Below are positions 40,230-49,505 of a DNA stretch of 58,663 nucleotides, one piece after another (positions within the stretch are counted from its first letter, which is position 1; the number at the start of each line of letters is the position of its first letter). The notes below the pieces were generated by a model. That model was not told where the DNA came from. It ran no database searches and saw only the letters and a program-made list of their open reading frames with translations. The translations under genes and the position numbers were made by a program. The DNA is from Frankiales bacterium (GTDB lineage Bacteria > Actinomycetota > Actinomycetes > S36-B12 > CAIYMF01). Location: NCBI GenBank assembly GCA_016125335.1, contig WGLY01000007.1, positions 1 through 58,663 of the forward strand, given 5' to 3'.

Positions 40230-40469
40230 ATGGCGGTCACGATGTACACCACGACCTGGTGCGGCTACTGCAGCCGGCTCAAGGCCCAGATGGGGCGTGA
40301 GGGCATCGAGTTCACCGAGGTCGACATCGAGCGCGACCCCGACGCGGCCGAGTTCGTCATGAGCGTCAACGGCGGCGACCAGACCGTTCCCACGGTCGTC
40401 TTCCCCGACGGCACCGCCGCGACCAACCCCAGCCTCCGCGAGGTCAAGGAGCGGCTCGGCGTGGCCTGA
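40230..40469 (+). CDS. mrx1: Mycoredoxin (glutaredoxin-fold, CGYC active site)
   Basis: The 79-residue glutaredoxin-like protein has the active site TTWCGYCSRL (Cys11 and Cys14), the cis-Pro motif QTVPTVVFPDG and a C-terminal helix. Mycoredoxin-1 reduces mixed disulphides with mycothiol, using the CGYC site seen in Rv3198A. It lies beside uvrD2 in the same arrangement as in Mycobacterium. The start was chosen after a GAGGAG site. The upstream SigR-like promoter fits its thiol-stress role. Confidence 0.93.
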   Translation: MAVTMYTTTWCGYCSRLKAQMGREGIEFTEVDIERDPDAAEFVMSVNGGDQTVPTVVFPDGTAATNPSLREVKERLGVA

Positions 40470-40492
40470 CCCGCCCCGCCCCTCCCCCTGCC

Positions 40493-40530
40493 CGGCGCCC
40501 CGCCACGGACAACCCGTCGGCGGGGCGCCG
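40493..40530 (+). terminator. Mycoredoxin terminator hairpin
   Basis: CGGCGCCCCGCC (40493-40504) pairs perfectly with GGCGGGGCGCCG (40519-40530), a 12-bp stem with a 14-nt loop, 23 nt after the mycoredoxin stop. It nearly abuts the first possible start of the next gene. Confidence 0.65.
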
Positions 40531-40532
40531 TC

Positions 40533-41075
40533 ATGTCGGCGAGGATCGCCCCCGTGGTCCCACCCCCGCGCCTGCGCGTGGCCGAGCCCGACGACCTCCC
40601 CGAGGTCGCGCTCGTGCGCGCCCGCTCGTGGCAGGCGGCCTACGCCGGCCTCGTGCCGCACGACGTCCTCTCGCACCTCGACGAGCCGGAGCGGCTGGAC
40701 CGCTGGGTCGCGGCGTACTCCGGCTGGGGCCACGCCCGCACGGTCGTCGCCGAGGACGACGGGCGGATCGTCGGGTTCACCTCCTCGGGCCCGGAGCGCG
40801 GGCCGGACGACCTGCCGTGCGGCGTCCACGGGCGCGGCGAGGTCTACGCGATCTACACCCTGCCGTCGGTGTGGGGCACCGGGGCGGGGCGCGAGCTGCT
40901 GCACCACACCCTCGACGAGCTGGTGACCTCCGGCTACGACCACGTGACGCTGTGGGTGCTCGAGGGCAACTCCCGGGCGCAGCGGTTCTACGAGCGTCAC
41001 GGCTTCGCGCCCACCGGCGAGCGCGCGCAGCCCGCGGACTTCCTCCCCGAGCTGCGCTACGCCCGTCGGCTCTGA
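40533..41075 (+). CDS. GNAT family N-acetyltransferase
   Basis: The 180-residue GNAT-fold protein has the acetyl-CoA loop LPSVWGTGAGRELLHHTLDEL (Q/RxxGxG/A-type, here WGTGAG) and the C-terminal motif GNSRAQRFYERHGFAPTGE. It acetylates an amine; substrate is unknown. The ATG at 40533 follows the mycoredoxin terminator with little ribosome-site sequence. GTG at 40554, after GAGGA, is an alternative start giving 173 residues. Its last 19 nt overlap the convergent ATPase gene. Confidence 0.9.
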   Translation: MSARIAPVVPPPRLRVAEPDDLPEVALVRARSWQAAYAGLVPHDVLSHLDEPERLDRWVAAYSGWGHARTVVAEDDGRIVGFTSSGPERGPDDLPCGVHGRGEVYAIYTLPSVWGTGAGRELLHHTLDELVTSGYDHVTLWVLEGNSRAQRFYERHGFAPTGERAQPADFLPELRYARRL

Positions 41076-43717
41076 GCCGCCGTCGGGGAGCGCGGCGCGG
41101 TCGCCCGCTTGAACCCGGCGACCGCCGCGAGCAGGCCGACGCCCATGGCCAGGACCAGCAGCCAGGACGCGGCGGGAGGCGCGGCCGTGCCGAAGGCCTC
41201 CTGCATCCACGGCGAGAAGGTGAAGAGCGCCTGGAGCACGAGCATGGCGGCCCCGCCGACGAGCACCCACCGGTTGCTGAGCAGACCGACCCGACGCACC
41301 GAGCCGTCGAGCGAGCGGCAGTTCACCAGGTAGGCCGCCTCCATGGCCACGAACGCGTTGACCGCCACGGTCCGCGCCTGCTCGAGCGTCGCGCCCGTCC
41401 GCAGCACGATCTCGTAGCTGACGAAGGCGCCCACCAGCATGAGCAGGCCGACGACGACCATGCGCCACACGAGGTGCCGGGTGACGATCGGCTCACCCGG
41501 CGAGCGCGGTCGCCGCGTCATGATGCCGGGCTCCGCGGGCTCGAAGGCGAGCATCAGTCCCAGGGCCACCGCCGTCGTCATGTTCACCCAGAGGATCTGC
41601 ACCGGGGTCATGGGCAGCGCGAGGCCCGCGACGATCGCGGCGAGGACGACGAGGCCCTCACCGATGTTGGTGGGCAGCGTCCACGTCACGAACTTGACGA
41701 GGTTGTCGTAGATGCTGCGGCCCTCCTCCACGGCGGCCTCGATCGTGGCGAAGTCGTCATCGGCCAGGACCATGGCGGCGGACTCCTTCGCGACCTCCGT
41801 CCCGTTGCGGCCCATGGCGACCCCGATGTCGGCCTGCTTGAGCGCGGGTGCGTCGTTGATCCCGTCGCCGGTCATCGCGACCACGTGCCCGCGGGACTGC
41901 AGGGCCTCGACGATCCGCAGCTTCTGCCCCGCGCTCACGCGGGCCACGACGTCGGTGCGCTCCAGGACGTCGCCGAGCCCGGCGAGCGTCAGCGGTGCGA
42001 CGTCCGCGCCGGTGACCACCACCGGCGGCCGGCAGCCGGCCAGCCCGGCCCGTGCCGCGACCGCCGCGGCCGTCCGCGGGTGGTCGCCGGTGATCATCTT
42101 GACCTGGATGCCCGCGCGCCGGCAGGCGGCGATGGCAGCCGCCGACTCCGGTCGCAGCGGGTCGGCCATGGCCTGCAGACCGAGGAACCCCAGGGTGCCG
42201 GTCAGGTCCTCCGGGATGCGGTCGAGCTCGGTCCGTGTCCACGCGAACGCGAGCACCCGCAGCGCCGCGTCGCCGAGCGTGGTCGCCTGCGCCTCGACCG
42301 CCGCGGCGTCCAGGGCGCCGCCCCGATCGGCACGACCGCACAGGGCCAGCACGGGCTCGACGCCGCCCTTGACCACGAGCAGCCGTCCGCCCGAACCGGG
42401 GTCCTCGTGCAAGGTGGCCATCCAGCCCGTGTCGGACGAGAAGGGGACCTCGTCCACCAGCGGCCGCGCGGCGAGCTCGACGCGCTGGTCGACCCCTCGC
42501 GCGAGCGCGGCATGCAGCAGCGCCGTCTCCGTGGGGTCGCCCACGGCCTCGACCACGCCGGCCCGCGGCTCGCGCAGCCGCGCCGAGCTGCACAGGACAC
42601 CGGCCACGAGGCACGGCCGCACCTCGGCCTCCGGAGCGTCGGCGAGCTCGTGCTCCTCCCCCACGACCACCACGCGCAGCACCGTCATGCGGTTCTGGGT
42701 GATCGTCCCGGTCTTGTCCGTGCAGACCACGGTGGTGCTTCCCAGCGTCTCCGCCGCGGGCAGCCGGCGCACGATGGCGTTGCGGCGGGCCATCCGCGAC
42801 ACCCCGATCGCCAGCGTGATCGTCACCGCGGCCGGCAGTCCCTCGGGGATGGCGGCGACGGCGAGCGCGACAGCCGCGGTCACCATCTCGGCCGCGCTCT
42901 CTCCGCGCGCGACACCGAGGGCGAAGGTCACGGCGGCCACGACCACGATCACCAGCGACAGCCAGCGACCGAACACCGCGAGCCGCTTCATGAGCGGCGT
43001 CTCCACGCCCTGCGCGGAGCCGACGAACGCCTGGATGCGCCCGATCTCGGTCTGCGCCCCGGTCGCCACGACGACGCCGAGGGCGCGCCCCGAGGTCACG
43101 AGGGTGCTCGACCAGGCCATGTTGAGACGGTCCGCGACCGCTGTCTCGGCCGGCAGCACGAGGGCGCGCTTGTCGACCGGCTCGGACTCGCCGGTGAGCG
43201 TGGACTCGTCGACGCGCAGGTCGTGGACCTCCGCGAGGCGCAGATCCGCGGGCACCTTGTCGCCCGCCTCGAGCGACACGATGTCCCCGGGGACGAGCTC
43301 GGTGGAGTCGACGCGGCGCACCACACCTGCGCGCACGACGGTGGCGCGGGTGCGGGCGAGGTCGGCCAGTGCCTCGAGGGCCGCGCTGGCCCGCTGCTCC
43401 TGCACGAAACCCACCACCGCGTTGACGGCGACGACGCCGAGGATGACCGCGGCGTCGACGTACTCCCCGACGGCGACCGTGACCACCACGGCCGACAGCA
43501 GGACGTAGACGAGGGGGCTGTGCAGCTGCAGCGCGAGCCGCACGAGGGGACCGTGCTCGCGCCGGCGCGGAAGGCTGTTCGGCCCGTACGCCTCCAGCCG
43601 CTCGCGGGCCTCGTCCTCGCCGAGGCCGGTCTCCAGGTCGGCGCCGAGCACGAGGAGCACCTCGTGGACCGGCAGCTCGTGGTGCTCGCGCGCGGCGTGG
43701 GCCGTGCCGGCGGTCAT
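41057..43717 (-). CDS. P2-type cation-transporting ATPase (Ca2+/cation)
   Basis: The 886-residue protein has an N-terminal cation-ATPase cap, about ten membrane helices, and the P-type motifs TGES (175-178), PEGLPA (291-296) and DKTGT with phosphorylated D334. [13 protein letters not shown] is the hinge motif. PEGL with the flanking helix resembles Ca2+-ATPases (P2A) rather than heavy-metal pumps; no metal-binding Cys repeat is present. The product most likely exports or sequesters Ca2+ or Mn2+. The ATG overlaps the stop of a 34-codon upstream ORF. Its 3' end overlaps the convergent GNAT gene by 19 nt. Confidence 0.93.
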   Translation of the reverse strand: MTAGTAHAAREHHELPVHEVLLVLGADLETGLGEDEARERLEAYGPNSLPRRREHGPLVRLALQLHSPLVYVLLSAVVVTVAVGEYVDAAVILGVVAVNAVVGFVQEQRASAALEALADLARTRATVVRAGVVRRVDSTELVPGDIVSLEAGDKVPADLRLAEVHDLRVDESTLTGESEPVDKRALVLPAETAVADRLNMAWSSTLVTSGRALGVVVATGAQTEIGRIQAFVGSAQGVETPLMKRLAVFGRWLSLVIVVVAAVTFALGVARGESAAEMVTAAVALAVAAIPEGLPAAVTITLAIGVSRMARRNAIVRRLPAAETLGSTTVVCTDKTGTITQNRMTVLRVVVVGEEHELADAPEAEVRPCLVAGVLCSSARLREPRAGVVEAVGDPTETALLHAALARGVDQRVELAARPLVDEVPFSSDTGWMATLHEDPGSGGRLLVVKGGVEPVLALCGRADRGGALDAAAVEAQATTLGDAALRVLAFAWTRTELDRIPEDLTGTLGFLGLQAMADPLRPESAAAIAACRRAGIQVKMITGDHPRTAAAVAARAGLAGCRPPVVVTGADVAPLTLAGLGDVLERTDVVARVSAGQKLRIVEALQSRGHVVAMTGDGINDAPALKQADIGVAMGRNGTEVAKESAAMVLADDDFATIEAAVEEGRSIYDNLVKFVTWTLPTNIGEGLVVLAAIVAGLALPMTPVQILWVNMTTAVALGLMLAFEPAEPGIMTRRPRSPGEPIVTRHLVWRMVVVGLLMLVGAFVSYEIVLRTGATLEQARTVAVNAFVAMEAAYLVNCRSLDGSVRRVGLLSNRWVLVGGAAMLVLQALFTFSPWMQEAFGTAAPPAASWLLVLAMGVGLLAAVAGFKRATAPRSPTAAQSRRA

Positions 43718-43818
43718 GGCCGGCTCCCCACCTCCGCCCGGACCGGCAGCCGGCCCGGGGAGTGACGTCCGTCAGCACCGGCGTGGGTCACCCGCACCCG
43801 CAGGGGGCGGCCGTCCAT
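43714..43818 (-). CDS. 34-codon ORF translationally coupled to the cation ATPase
   Basis: A short basic peptide (MDGRPLRVRVTHAGADGR...) starts at the ATG at 43818, 7 nt after an excellent ribosome site (GGGAGG). Its TGA overlaps the ATPase ATG (ATGA). The ATPase itself has no other clear ribosome site, so translation of this ORF may deliver ribosomes to it. No family is recognised. It is either a coupling leader or a tiny functional peptide. Confidence 0.5.
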   Translation of the reverse strand: MDGRPLRVRVTHAGADGRHSPGRLPVRAEVGSRP

Positions 43819-43880
43819 CGTGGTCCTCCCTCGCCGCCATGACCCGGTGCCGTCGTGCGGCCTCGGCGCGGCGTCCGGGC

Positions 43881-44393
43881 TCAGCGCAGGTCGACGGACG
43901 ACGCGGCGCCCGGCACGTGCACCTTGCGGTGCTCGACGTCGGAGATCGTCACGTCGATGGTGCGCGCCAGCGTGGTCGCCAGCAGGGTGAGCGCCCGCGA
44001 GACGGCGAGCTCGTCGCCGATCTCGGGCACGTCGGTGTCGTGGGGGTTGCGCTGGCTGTGCCCCTCGGCGACGACCACGGTGCCGTCGTCGTCCTCGTGC
44101 AGCAGGGCGAGCGCCGTGGTCTCCGTGCCGTCCTCGACCAGCTCGACGTCCACGCGCCAGGACTTCATCCGGCGTCGCGTGCCGTCCGTCGGGGCAGCCG
44201 GCCAGACGTCGCGGACCGGCTCGCCCTGGCCGCGCGGGAACCACACCGTGCTCTGGTTGGAGTCGTCCCACCGCACGACGTAGGGCGGGCTCCCGTCGGG
44301 ATGGCGCAGCGCGAGGATGCGCCCCGAGCGCAGGTGGCCGTCGCGGGCCGTGGCAGCGAACACGCGGTCACCGACCGAGCCCCTCATGCTCAT
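43881..44393 (-). CDS. DUF1918-DUF1876 fusion protein
   Basis: This 170-residue protein has an N-terminal DUF1918 domain (MRGSVGDRVFAATARDGHLRSGRIL...PYVVRWDDSNQSTVWFPRGQG), a small SH3-like barrel. A DUF1876 domain (SWRVDVELVEDGTETTALALLHEDDDG...DVPEIGDELAVSRALTLLATTL) resembles a dsRBD fold. Each is common in actinobacteria, often as separate stress-induced proteins. The fused form is less common. ATG at 44393 follows GGAGG by 6 nt; GTG at 44396 and ATG at 44387 are alternatives. Function is unknown. Confidence 0.87.
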   Translation of the reverse strand: MSMRGSVGDRVFAATARDGHLRSGRILALRHPDGSPPYVVRWDDSNQSTVWFPRGQGEPVRDVWPAAPTDGTRRRMKSWRVDVELVEDGTETTALALLHEDDDGTVVVAEGHSQRNPHDTDVPEIGDELAVSRALTLLATTLARTIDVTISDVEHRKVHVPGAASSVDLR

Positions 44394-44539
44394 CACTCCC
44401 CTCCGGCGACGGCCCGGCCGGGGTGGTGGCGCAGCGACCGGACGTGGTGCGTCGCCTCACGTCCACTGTCCCACCCGCCCCACGCCGAAGCGAGAGGGCG
44501 GGCCCACTCGCACACGCAGTGCACAGGTTCCGGACGTGG

Positions 44540-44571
44540 CTGGGGGCCCGGGCTGCTCCCCGGGCCCCCAG
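44540..44571 (-). terminator. Terminator of the nag operon
   Basis: CTGGGGGCCCGGG (44540-44552) pairs perfectly with CCCGGGCCCCCAG (44559-44571), a 13-bp stem with a 6-nt loop, 18 nt after the nagB stop on the minus strand. A second palindrome (CCCGGGCT and AGCCCGGG, 44579-44598) overlaps the nagB stop. Confidence 0.75.
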
Positions 44572-44588
44572 TCGTGATCCCGGGCTCG

Positions 44589-45374
44589 TCAGCCCGGGAG
44601 CCTGAGGCCCCGCGCGGAGGCGTCGTAGTAGGCCCGGTTGCGCAGCAGGGCCGCGGCGTCCTCGTCGAGGACGGCGACGGCGTCGGCGTGCCACTGCAGC
44701 ACCGACGCCGGGCACGAGGCGGTCAGCGGCCCCTCGAGCGCCGCGGCCACCGCCGCCGCCTTGGCGGTGCCGGTGGCCACCAGCACGAGCCGCCGCGCCT
44801 CGAGGATCGTGCCGAGACCCTGGGTGACGCAGTGCGTCGGGACGTCCTGCGGCGCGCCGAAGAAGCGCGCGTTGTCCGCGCGGGTGCGGTCCGAGAGCCG
44901 CTTGACCCGCGTGCGCGAGCTCAGCGCCGATCCCGGCTCGTTGAAGCCGAGGTGACCGTTGGCGCCGATGCCGAGCACCTGGACGTCGACCCCGCCGAGG
45001 CCGGCGACGGTGCGCTCGAAGCGGAGCGCCCCCGCCTCCAGTGCGGCGAGGCAGGCGCCGCTGCCGTCGGGCACGTGGAGCCGCTCGCGGCGCAGCCCCA
45101 CGGGCTCGCACACCGTGCGCTCGAGGACCGCGCGGTAGGACTGCGGGTGCCCGGGCGGGAGCCCGACGTACTCGTCGAGCGCCACCCCGGACAGGTCGTG
45201 GCACCGCAGCCGCCCGTCGGCCGCCGCGGCGGCCAGCCGGTCGTAGAGCCCCATCGGTGACGACCCGGTGGCCAGGCCGAGCACCGGCGGCCGGTCGGCC
45301 GGCAGGCCGCCGAGAACGGCCTCGGCCGCGACGTCGGCCACCACGGACGCGGACGGCACGATCACGACCTCCAC
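44589..45374 (-). CDS. nagB: Glucosamine-6-phosphate deaminase NagB
   Basis: The 261-residue protein is NagB-like: LGLATGSSPMGLYDRL, SGVALDEYVGLPPGHPQSYR, VLGIGANGHLGFNEPGSALSSRT and THCVTQGLGTI are its conserved motifs. It converts glucosamine-6-phosphate to fructose-6-phosphate and ammonia, the last step of GlcNAc use. GTG at 45374 was preferred because GGGAGG lies seven nt upstream. This gives a 13-nt overlap with the kinase gene; a GTG at 45365 is the alternative. Confidence 0.93.
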   Translation of the reverse strand: MEVVIVPSASVVADVAAEAVLGGLPADRPPVLGLATGSSPMGLYDRLAAAAADGRLRCHDLSGVALDEYVGLPPGHPQSYRAVLERTVCEPVGLRRERLHVPDGSGACLAALEAGALRFERTVAGLGGVDVQVLGIGANGHLGFNEPGSALSSRTRVKRLSDRTRADNARFFGAPQDVPTHCVTQGLGTILEARRLVLVATGTAKAAAVAAALEGPLTASCPASVLQWHADAVAVLDEDAAALLRNRAYYDASARGLRLPG

Positions 45375-46282
45375 GGCGCACCTCCCGTCCCGGCGGCGAC
45401 GCCGAGCCGGGCCGCGCCGATGGCCGCGACCGGGACGTCCGAGGCGAGCAGCGACACCTTCTCGTCGAGGCGGAGCGAGGCCAGCAGCGGCGATCCGGCG
45501 GCGCGGCGGCGCTGCTCGGCGCGGACCGCCTCGAGCAGCGGCTCGCCCATGAGGGTGAGGCCGCCGCTCATCACCACCCGCTGCGCCCCGGAGGCCAGCA
45601 CGAGCACCTGCACCGCGAGGGCGATGCCGGAGCACAGCATGGCCGCGGCGCGGGCGGCGTCGTCGTCGCCGCGCTCCGCCGCGCGCAGCACGTCCCAGCC
45701 GGCCTCCGGCGCCTGGGGCCACATGCGCACCAGGGCCGACCCGGAGGCGAGGGTCTCGAGACAGCCCGTCTGTCCGCACGCGCACCGCGTTGAGCCCCCG
45801 ACTGGCAGGTGGCCGATCTCGCCCGCCACGCCGTCCACGCCGCGCACGACGTCGCCGGCGTGCACCACCGCGGCCGCCAGCCCGGTGCCGAGGTTGAGGT
45901 AGGCGAGGGTGAGCCCGGCGCCGAGGCCGGCGAGGTGGTGGGCACCGAGCGCCGCCGCCTTGACGTCGTTCTCCACGAGCACGGGCATGCCGAGGCCGGC
46001 GGCGAGCGCGCCGGCGAGGTCGAGCTCCTCCACGTCGAGGTTCACCGCGTGGCGCACCGTGCCCGCGACAGGGTCGACAAGACCCGGGATGCAAGCTCCG
46101 GCGGCGCGGACGCCGTCCGGGCCGGCGGACTCCAGCACGCGCAGGGCGAGGTCGACGGCCCGGGCGACCACGTCGTCCGCACCACGGCCGGACGGCGCCG
46201 TGGCGGACGCGCGCACCTCGCCGTCGTCGCCGAGGACGACGGCGGCCGTCTTCGTCCCGCCGATGTCGACGCCGAGCCTCAC
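45362..46282 (-). CDS. ROK family sugar kinase (probable N-acetylglucosamine kinase)
   Basis: The 306-residue protein starts VRLGVDIGGTKTAAVVLGDD, the ATP-binding phosphate-1 motif, followed by the catalytic region ENDVKAAALGAHH and the ROK zinc motif CACGQTGCLE after GEIGHLPV. No N-terminal helix-turn-helix is present, so it is an enzyme rather than a repressor. In this operon it most likely phosphorylates GlcNAc (or glucosamine) at position 6. It overlaps the GH3 gene by 4 nt (GTGA). Confidence 0.9.
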   Translation of the reverse strand: MRLGVDIGGTKTAAVVLGDDGEVRASATAPSGRGADDVVARAVDLALRVLESAGPDGVRAAGACIPGLVDPVAGTVRHAVNLDVEELDLAGALAAGLGMPVLVENDVKAAALGAHHLAGLGAGLTLAYLNLGTGLAAAVVHAGDVVRGVDGVAGEIGHLPVGGSTRCACGQTGCLETLASGSALVRMWPQAPEAGWDVLRAAERGDDDAARAAAMLCSGIALAVQVLVLASGAQRVVMSGGLTLMGEPLLEAVRAEQRRRAAGSPLLASLRLDEKVSLLASDVPVAAIGAARLGVAAGTGGAPWRS

Positions 46283-47685
46283 GACGCCGCCCCCGTCCCG
46301 CGCAGCAGCGCGACCAGCGGGCCGGCCACGGCAGGCGAGCCGCCCCACGTGACGAGGTCGGCGCCGCCGCGCGGCCAGCCGCACTCGACCACGACCACGG
46401 ACGCCCCGCGGGCGCGGTGCCGCGCGGCCACCTGCCACGCCGGGTGGTCCGGCCCGAGATCGCGGGCGACCACCGCCACCCGCGGCGCCGTGGCCGCGCC
46501 AGCCTCGTCGTCGGCCGCACCGACCGCCTCCGGCCCCCAGGGCACCTGACCCACGGCGAGGTTCGACGACGTCGACACCTGGACGATCGCGACCGCGCCG
46601 CCGCCCGCGAGCCACGTGCGCGCGTGCTCGCCGACCTCGAAGGCGTCGACGACGGGCACCGCCGGTAGCGCCCCGTCACGGCCCGCGGCGTGACGCTCGC
46701 GGTCCGCGAGCCGGTCCACCGCCGCCGCCGCCTCGCGCAGCCGCTCAGCCGGGATCCGTCCTGCCGCGACCGCGGCGACGACGGCGTCGAGCACCTCCTC
46801 GAGCAGCCGCGCACCGGTGCCGGGCCCGAGGCAGAGCAGGTCGCACCCGGCTGCGAGCGCCCGCACGGCGGCCTCGGGGATCCCCGTGGCCGCGCTCGCC
46901 CCCGCCATGTCGAGCGCGTCGGTGACGACCGTGCCGGTGAACCCGAGCTCGCCGCGGAGCACGCCCTGCACCAGCGGCGCCGAGAACGTGGCCGGCACAC
47001 CGGGGTCGACGGAGGGCACCACCAGGGCGGCGGTCATCACGGCCTCCGCGCCGGCCCCCACGGCCGCACGGAAGGGCGCGAGCTCGCGCTCGCGCAGCGT
47101 GGCGGCGTCGACCGCCAGGACCGGCAGGTCGAGGTGGGAGTCCGTCGCGGTGTCGCCGTGGCCCGGGAAGTGCTTGGCGCACGCGGCGGTGCCGGTCGAG
47201 CGCAGTCCCTGCACCCACGCGGCGGCGTGCCGCGACACCAGCCCCGCATCCGCGCCGAAGCTGCGGGTGCCGATCACCGGGTTGTCCGGCGCGGAGTTGA
47301 CGTCGACGACCGGCCCGAGGTCGAGGTCGACGCCGACGTCGCGCAGGTCGCGGCCGATCGCCGCCGCCGCGGCGGCGGTGAGGCCGACGTCGTCGAGCCG
47401 GCCGAGCACGCCGTTGCCGGGATACGGCGAACCGGTGCGGTAGTGCAGGCGCGTGACGTCGCCGCCCTCCTCGTCCAGCGCGACCACGACGCGCGGCGAG
47501 CGGGCGTGCAGGTCCGCGCAGAGCGAGCGCAGCTGGTCGCGGTCGACCACGTTCGCGCCGTAGAGGCACACCGCCCCCAGTCCCTCGCGCAGGGCGTCGT
47601 CGAGCCACGCGGGCACGGCGGCGCCGTCGAACCCGGGCATCAGCGTCCGCAGCGCGAGGGCGCGGACGTCGGAGGGATCGTGCAC
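46279..47685 (-). CDS. GH3 beta-N-acetylglucosaminidase (or phosphorylase), cytosolic
   Basis: The 468-residue GH3 protein has VVALDEEGGDVTRL, the acid/base loop KHFPGHGDTATDSH, and the nucleophile motif VVTDALDM. These are NagZ-type motifs that recognise 2-acetamido sugars. It lacks a signal peptide, so it acts on imported substrate inside the cell. A related cytosolic GH3 enzyme from Cellulomonas fimi releases GlcNAc-1-phosphate with phosphate, so phosphorylase activity is possible. GTG at 47685 directly follows the permease stop. Confidence 0.9.
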   Translation of the reverse strand: MHDPSDVRALALRTLMPGFDGAAVPAWLDDALREGLGAVCLYGANVVDRDQLRSLCADLHARSPRVVVALDEEGGDVTRLHYRTGSPYPGNGVLGRLDDVGLTAAAAAAIGRDLRDVGVDLDLGPVVDVNSAPDNPVIGTRSFGADAGLVSRHAAAWVQGLRSTGTAACAKHFPGHGDTATDSHLDLPVLAVDAATLRERELAPFRAAVGAGAEAVMTAALVVPSVDPGVPATFSAPLVQGVLRGELGFTGTVVTDALDMAGASAATGIPEAAVRALAAGCDLLCLGPGTGARLLEEVLDAVVAAVAAGRIPAERLREAAAAVDRLADRERHAAGRDGALPAVPVVDAFEVGEHARTWLAGGGAVAIVQVSTSSNLAVGQVPWGPEAVGAADDEAGAATAPRVAVVARDLGPDHPAWQVAARHRARGASVVVVECGWPRGGADLVTWGGSPAVAGPLVALLRGTGAAS

Positions 47686-48525
47686 CTAGCCCTTCACCGC
47701 CCCGCCCACGAGGCCGCTGCTCATGCGGCCCTGCACCACCATGAAGAAGACGATCACCGGGACCGCGACGAGCGCCGAGGCCGCCATCACCTGACCCCAG
47801 TCCGTGGCGCGGGTGGCGCTCGCCTGCACGAACCCGCGCAGCCACAGCGGGAGGGTCTGCGACTGCTGCTCGGTCATCGTCACGAGCGCCACGGTGAACT
47901 CGTTCCAGGCCTGGAGGAACGCGTAGACCGCGGAGGCGACCAGCCCAGGAGCCAGCAGCGGGAACGTGATGCGCAGGAACGCGCGCGTGCGCGAGAGGCC
48001 GTCGACCATCGCCGCCTCCTCGAGCTCGACCGGCACCCCGGCCACGAAGCCGCGCAGCATCCAGATCGTGAAAGGGACGACGGCGGCGGCGTAGAGCACG
48101 GAGAGCCCGATCACGCTGTTGAGCAGGCCGACGGTCGACATCATCTTGTACTGCGCGATGAACAGGCCCTCCGCGGGGAGCATCTGGATCAGCAGCAGGG
48201 CGAGCACGAACGACGTGCGCCCGCGGAAGCGGAACCTGCTGACGGCCAGGGCGCCGAGGAAGGCGATGCCGATGGCCACCACGACGGCGAGCAGCGTGAC
48301 GGCCACGGAGACGCCCAGCGCGCGCACGAAGCCGGAGTCGGTCACCACCGCGACGTAGTTGTCGAGGGACCCGCCGGTCGGGAGGAACGAGGGGGTCGTG
48401 GACTGCAGCCGCACGTTCGGCAGCAGCGAGGACGTCAGCATCCAGTAGACGGGGAACGCCCAGACCACCGCGATGACGACGGCGAGCAGCGACCACAGCC
48501 GGGTGGCCGTCCTGCGCCCGGTCAC
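47686..48525 (-). CDS. Carbohydrate ABC transporter permease (MalG family)
   Basis: The 279-residue protein has six membrane helices and the EAA loop VELEEAAMVDGLSRTRAFLRITFPLLAPG, where the ATPase subunit docks. The N-terminal WAFPVYWMLTSSLLP is typical of MalG-like carbohydrate permeases. GTG at 48525 overlaps the previous permease stop (GTGA). No ATPase gene is in the operon, so a shared MsiK-like ATPase elsewhere is expected. Substrate is inferred to be a GlcNAc-containing saccharide. Confidence 0.92.
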   Translation of the reverse strand: MTGRRTATRLWSLLAVVIAVVWAFPVYWMLTSSLLPNVRLQSTTPSFLPTGGSLDNYVAVVTDSGFVRALGVSVAVTLLAVVVAIGIAFLGALAVSRFRFRGRTSFVLALLLIQMLPAEGLFIAQYKMMSTVGLLNSVIGLSVLYAAAVVPFTIWMLRGFVAGVPVELEEAAMVDGLSRTRAFLRITFPLLAPGLVASAVYAFLQAWNEFTVALVTMTEQQSQTLPLWLRGFVQASATRATDWGQVMAASALVAVPVIVFFMVVQGRMSSGLVGGAVKG

Positions 48526-49505
48526 GCCGAGTCCTCCTTCATGAGCGAGCGGACGTAGTACCAGCTGAGCCCCACGGTGAGCAGGAGCATCACCACGCTG
48601 ACCGCGCTGGACATCCCGAAGTCGCCCTTGCCGGTGCCGAGCTGGTAGATGAACGTGCCGAGCAGGTTGGTCTCGTTGGCGAAGCCGCCGGCGTCCTGGA
48701 GCAGCTTGATCTGGGTGAAGACGCGCAGGTCCCAGATCAGCTGAAGCAGCAGCACGATCGAGATCACCGGCGCGATGAGCGGGAGCACCACGTAGCGCAG
48801 GCGCTGCCACCAGGAGGCGCCGTCGAGCTGGGCGGCCTCCATCACCTCGGCCGAGACCTGGGTGAGCCCGGCGTACACGCTGAGGGCGACGAACGGCACG
48901 CTCATCCAGATGACGATGACGCCGGCCACCATGAAGAACGAGAGTGGCTGCGCCAGCCAGTTGTGCTGGTCCGCCGCGTCGATGCCGATGCGGACCAGGA
49001 ACCAGTTGAGCAGGCCGCGGCGCCAGTCGACGATCCAGACCCAGATCGTCACCGCGGCCACGGCGGGCGTCGCCCACGCGAGCAGCAGCGACACCTGGAT
49101 TACGATCCGCGCCGCCCGGCTCACCCGCTGCATGAGCAGCGCGAGCAGGCCCCCGACCGCGACGGTGAGGAACGCGACCACCACGCAGAAGACCACCGAG
49201 CGGACCACGACGGCCCACAGCGACGGGTCGCTGACCAGCGTGCGGTAGTTGTCCAGCCCCACCCACTCCGGCGGCTGCCCGAACTGCTGCTTGAGGCCGA
49301 ACTTGCGGAAGCTGGTGACGAGCTGCCAGCCGATCGGGTAGCCGAGGGCGGCGACCAGGATCACGACCGCCGGGGTCAGCAGCAGCCACGGGGCGCGGGA
49401 GCGTCGGCGCCGGTCCACAGGAGCGCCTCCCTCCGGGCCGTGGGCGGTCGCGGGTGCCGCGGCGGCCGGGACGGGACCCGTCCCGGCCGCCGTGGTGGTG
49501 GTCAC
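48522..49505 (-). CDS. Carbohydrate ABC transporter permease (MalF family)
   Basis: The 327-residue protein has a Pro/Ala-rich cytosolic start, then six membrane helices beginning APWLLLTPAVVILVAALGYPIGW. The EAA loop is VMEAAQLDGASWWQRLRYVVLPLIAP. It pairs with the next permease to form the import channel. GTG at 49505 overlaps the stop of the solute-binding protein gene by 4 nt. Family membership is firm; the transported sugar is inferred from the operon. Confidence 0.92.
   Translation of the reverse strand: MTTTTAAGTGPVPAAAAPATAHGPEGGAPVDRRRRSRAPWLLLTPAVVILVAALGYPIGWQLVTSFRKFGLKQQFGQPPEWVGLDNYRTLVSDPSLWAVVVRSVVFCVVVAFLTVAVGGLLALLMQRVSRAARIVIQVSLLLAWATPAVAAVTIWVWIVDWRRGLLNWFLVRIGIDAADQHNWLAQPLSFFMVAGVIVIWMSVPFVALSVYAGLTQVSAEVMEAAQLDGASWWQRLRYVVLPLIAPVISIVLLLQLIWDLRVFTQIKLLQDAGGFANETNLLGTFIYQLGTGKGDFGMSSAVSVVMLLLTVGLSWYYVRSLMKEDSA

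Noticed and set aside
40628-43765. A 1045-codon plus-strand open frame opposite the cation ATPase
   Set aside because: It is antisense to a clear P-type ATPase, is Arg/His/Gly-skewed and has no recognisable domain; long open antisense frames are expected at this GC content.
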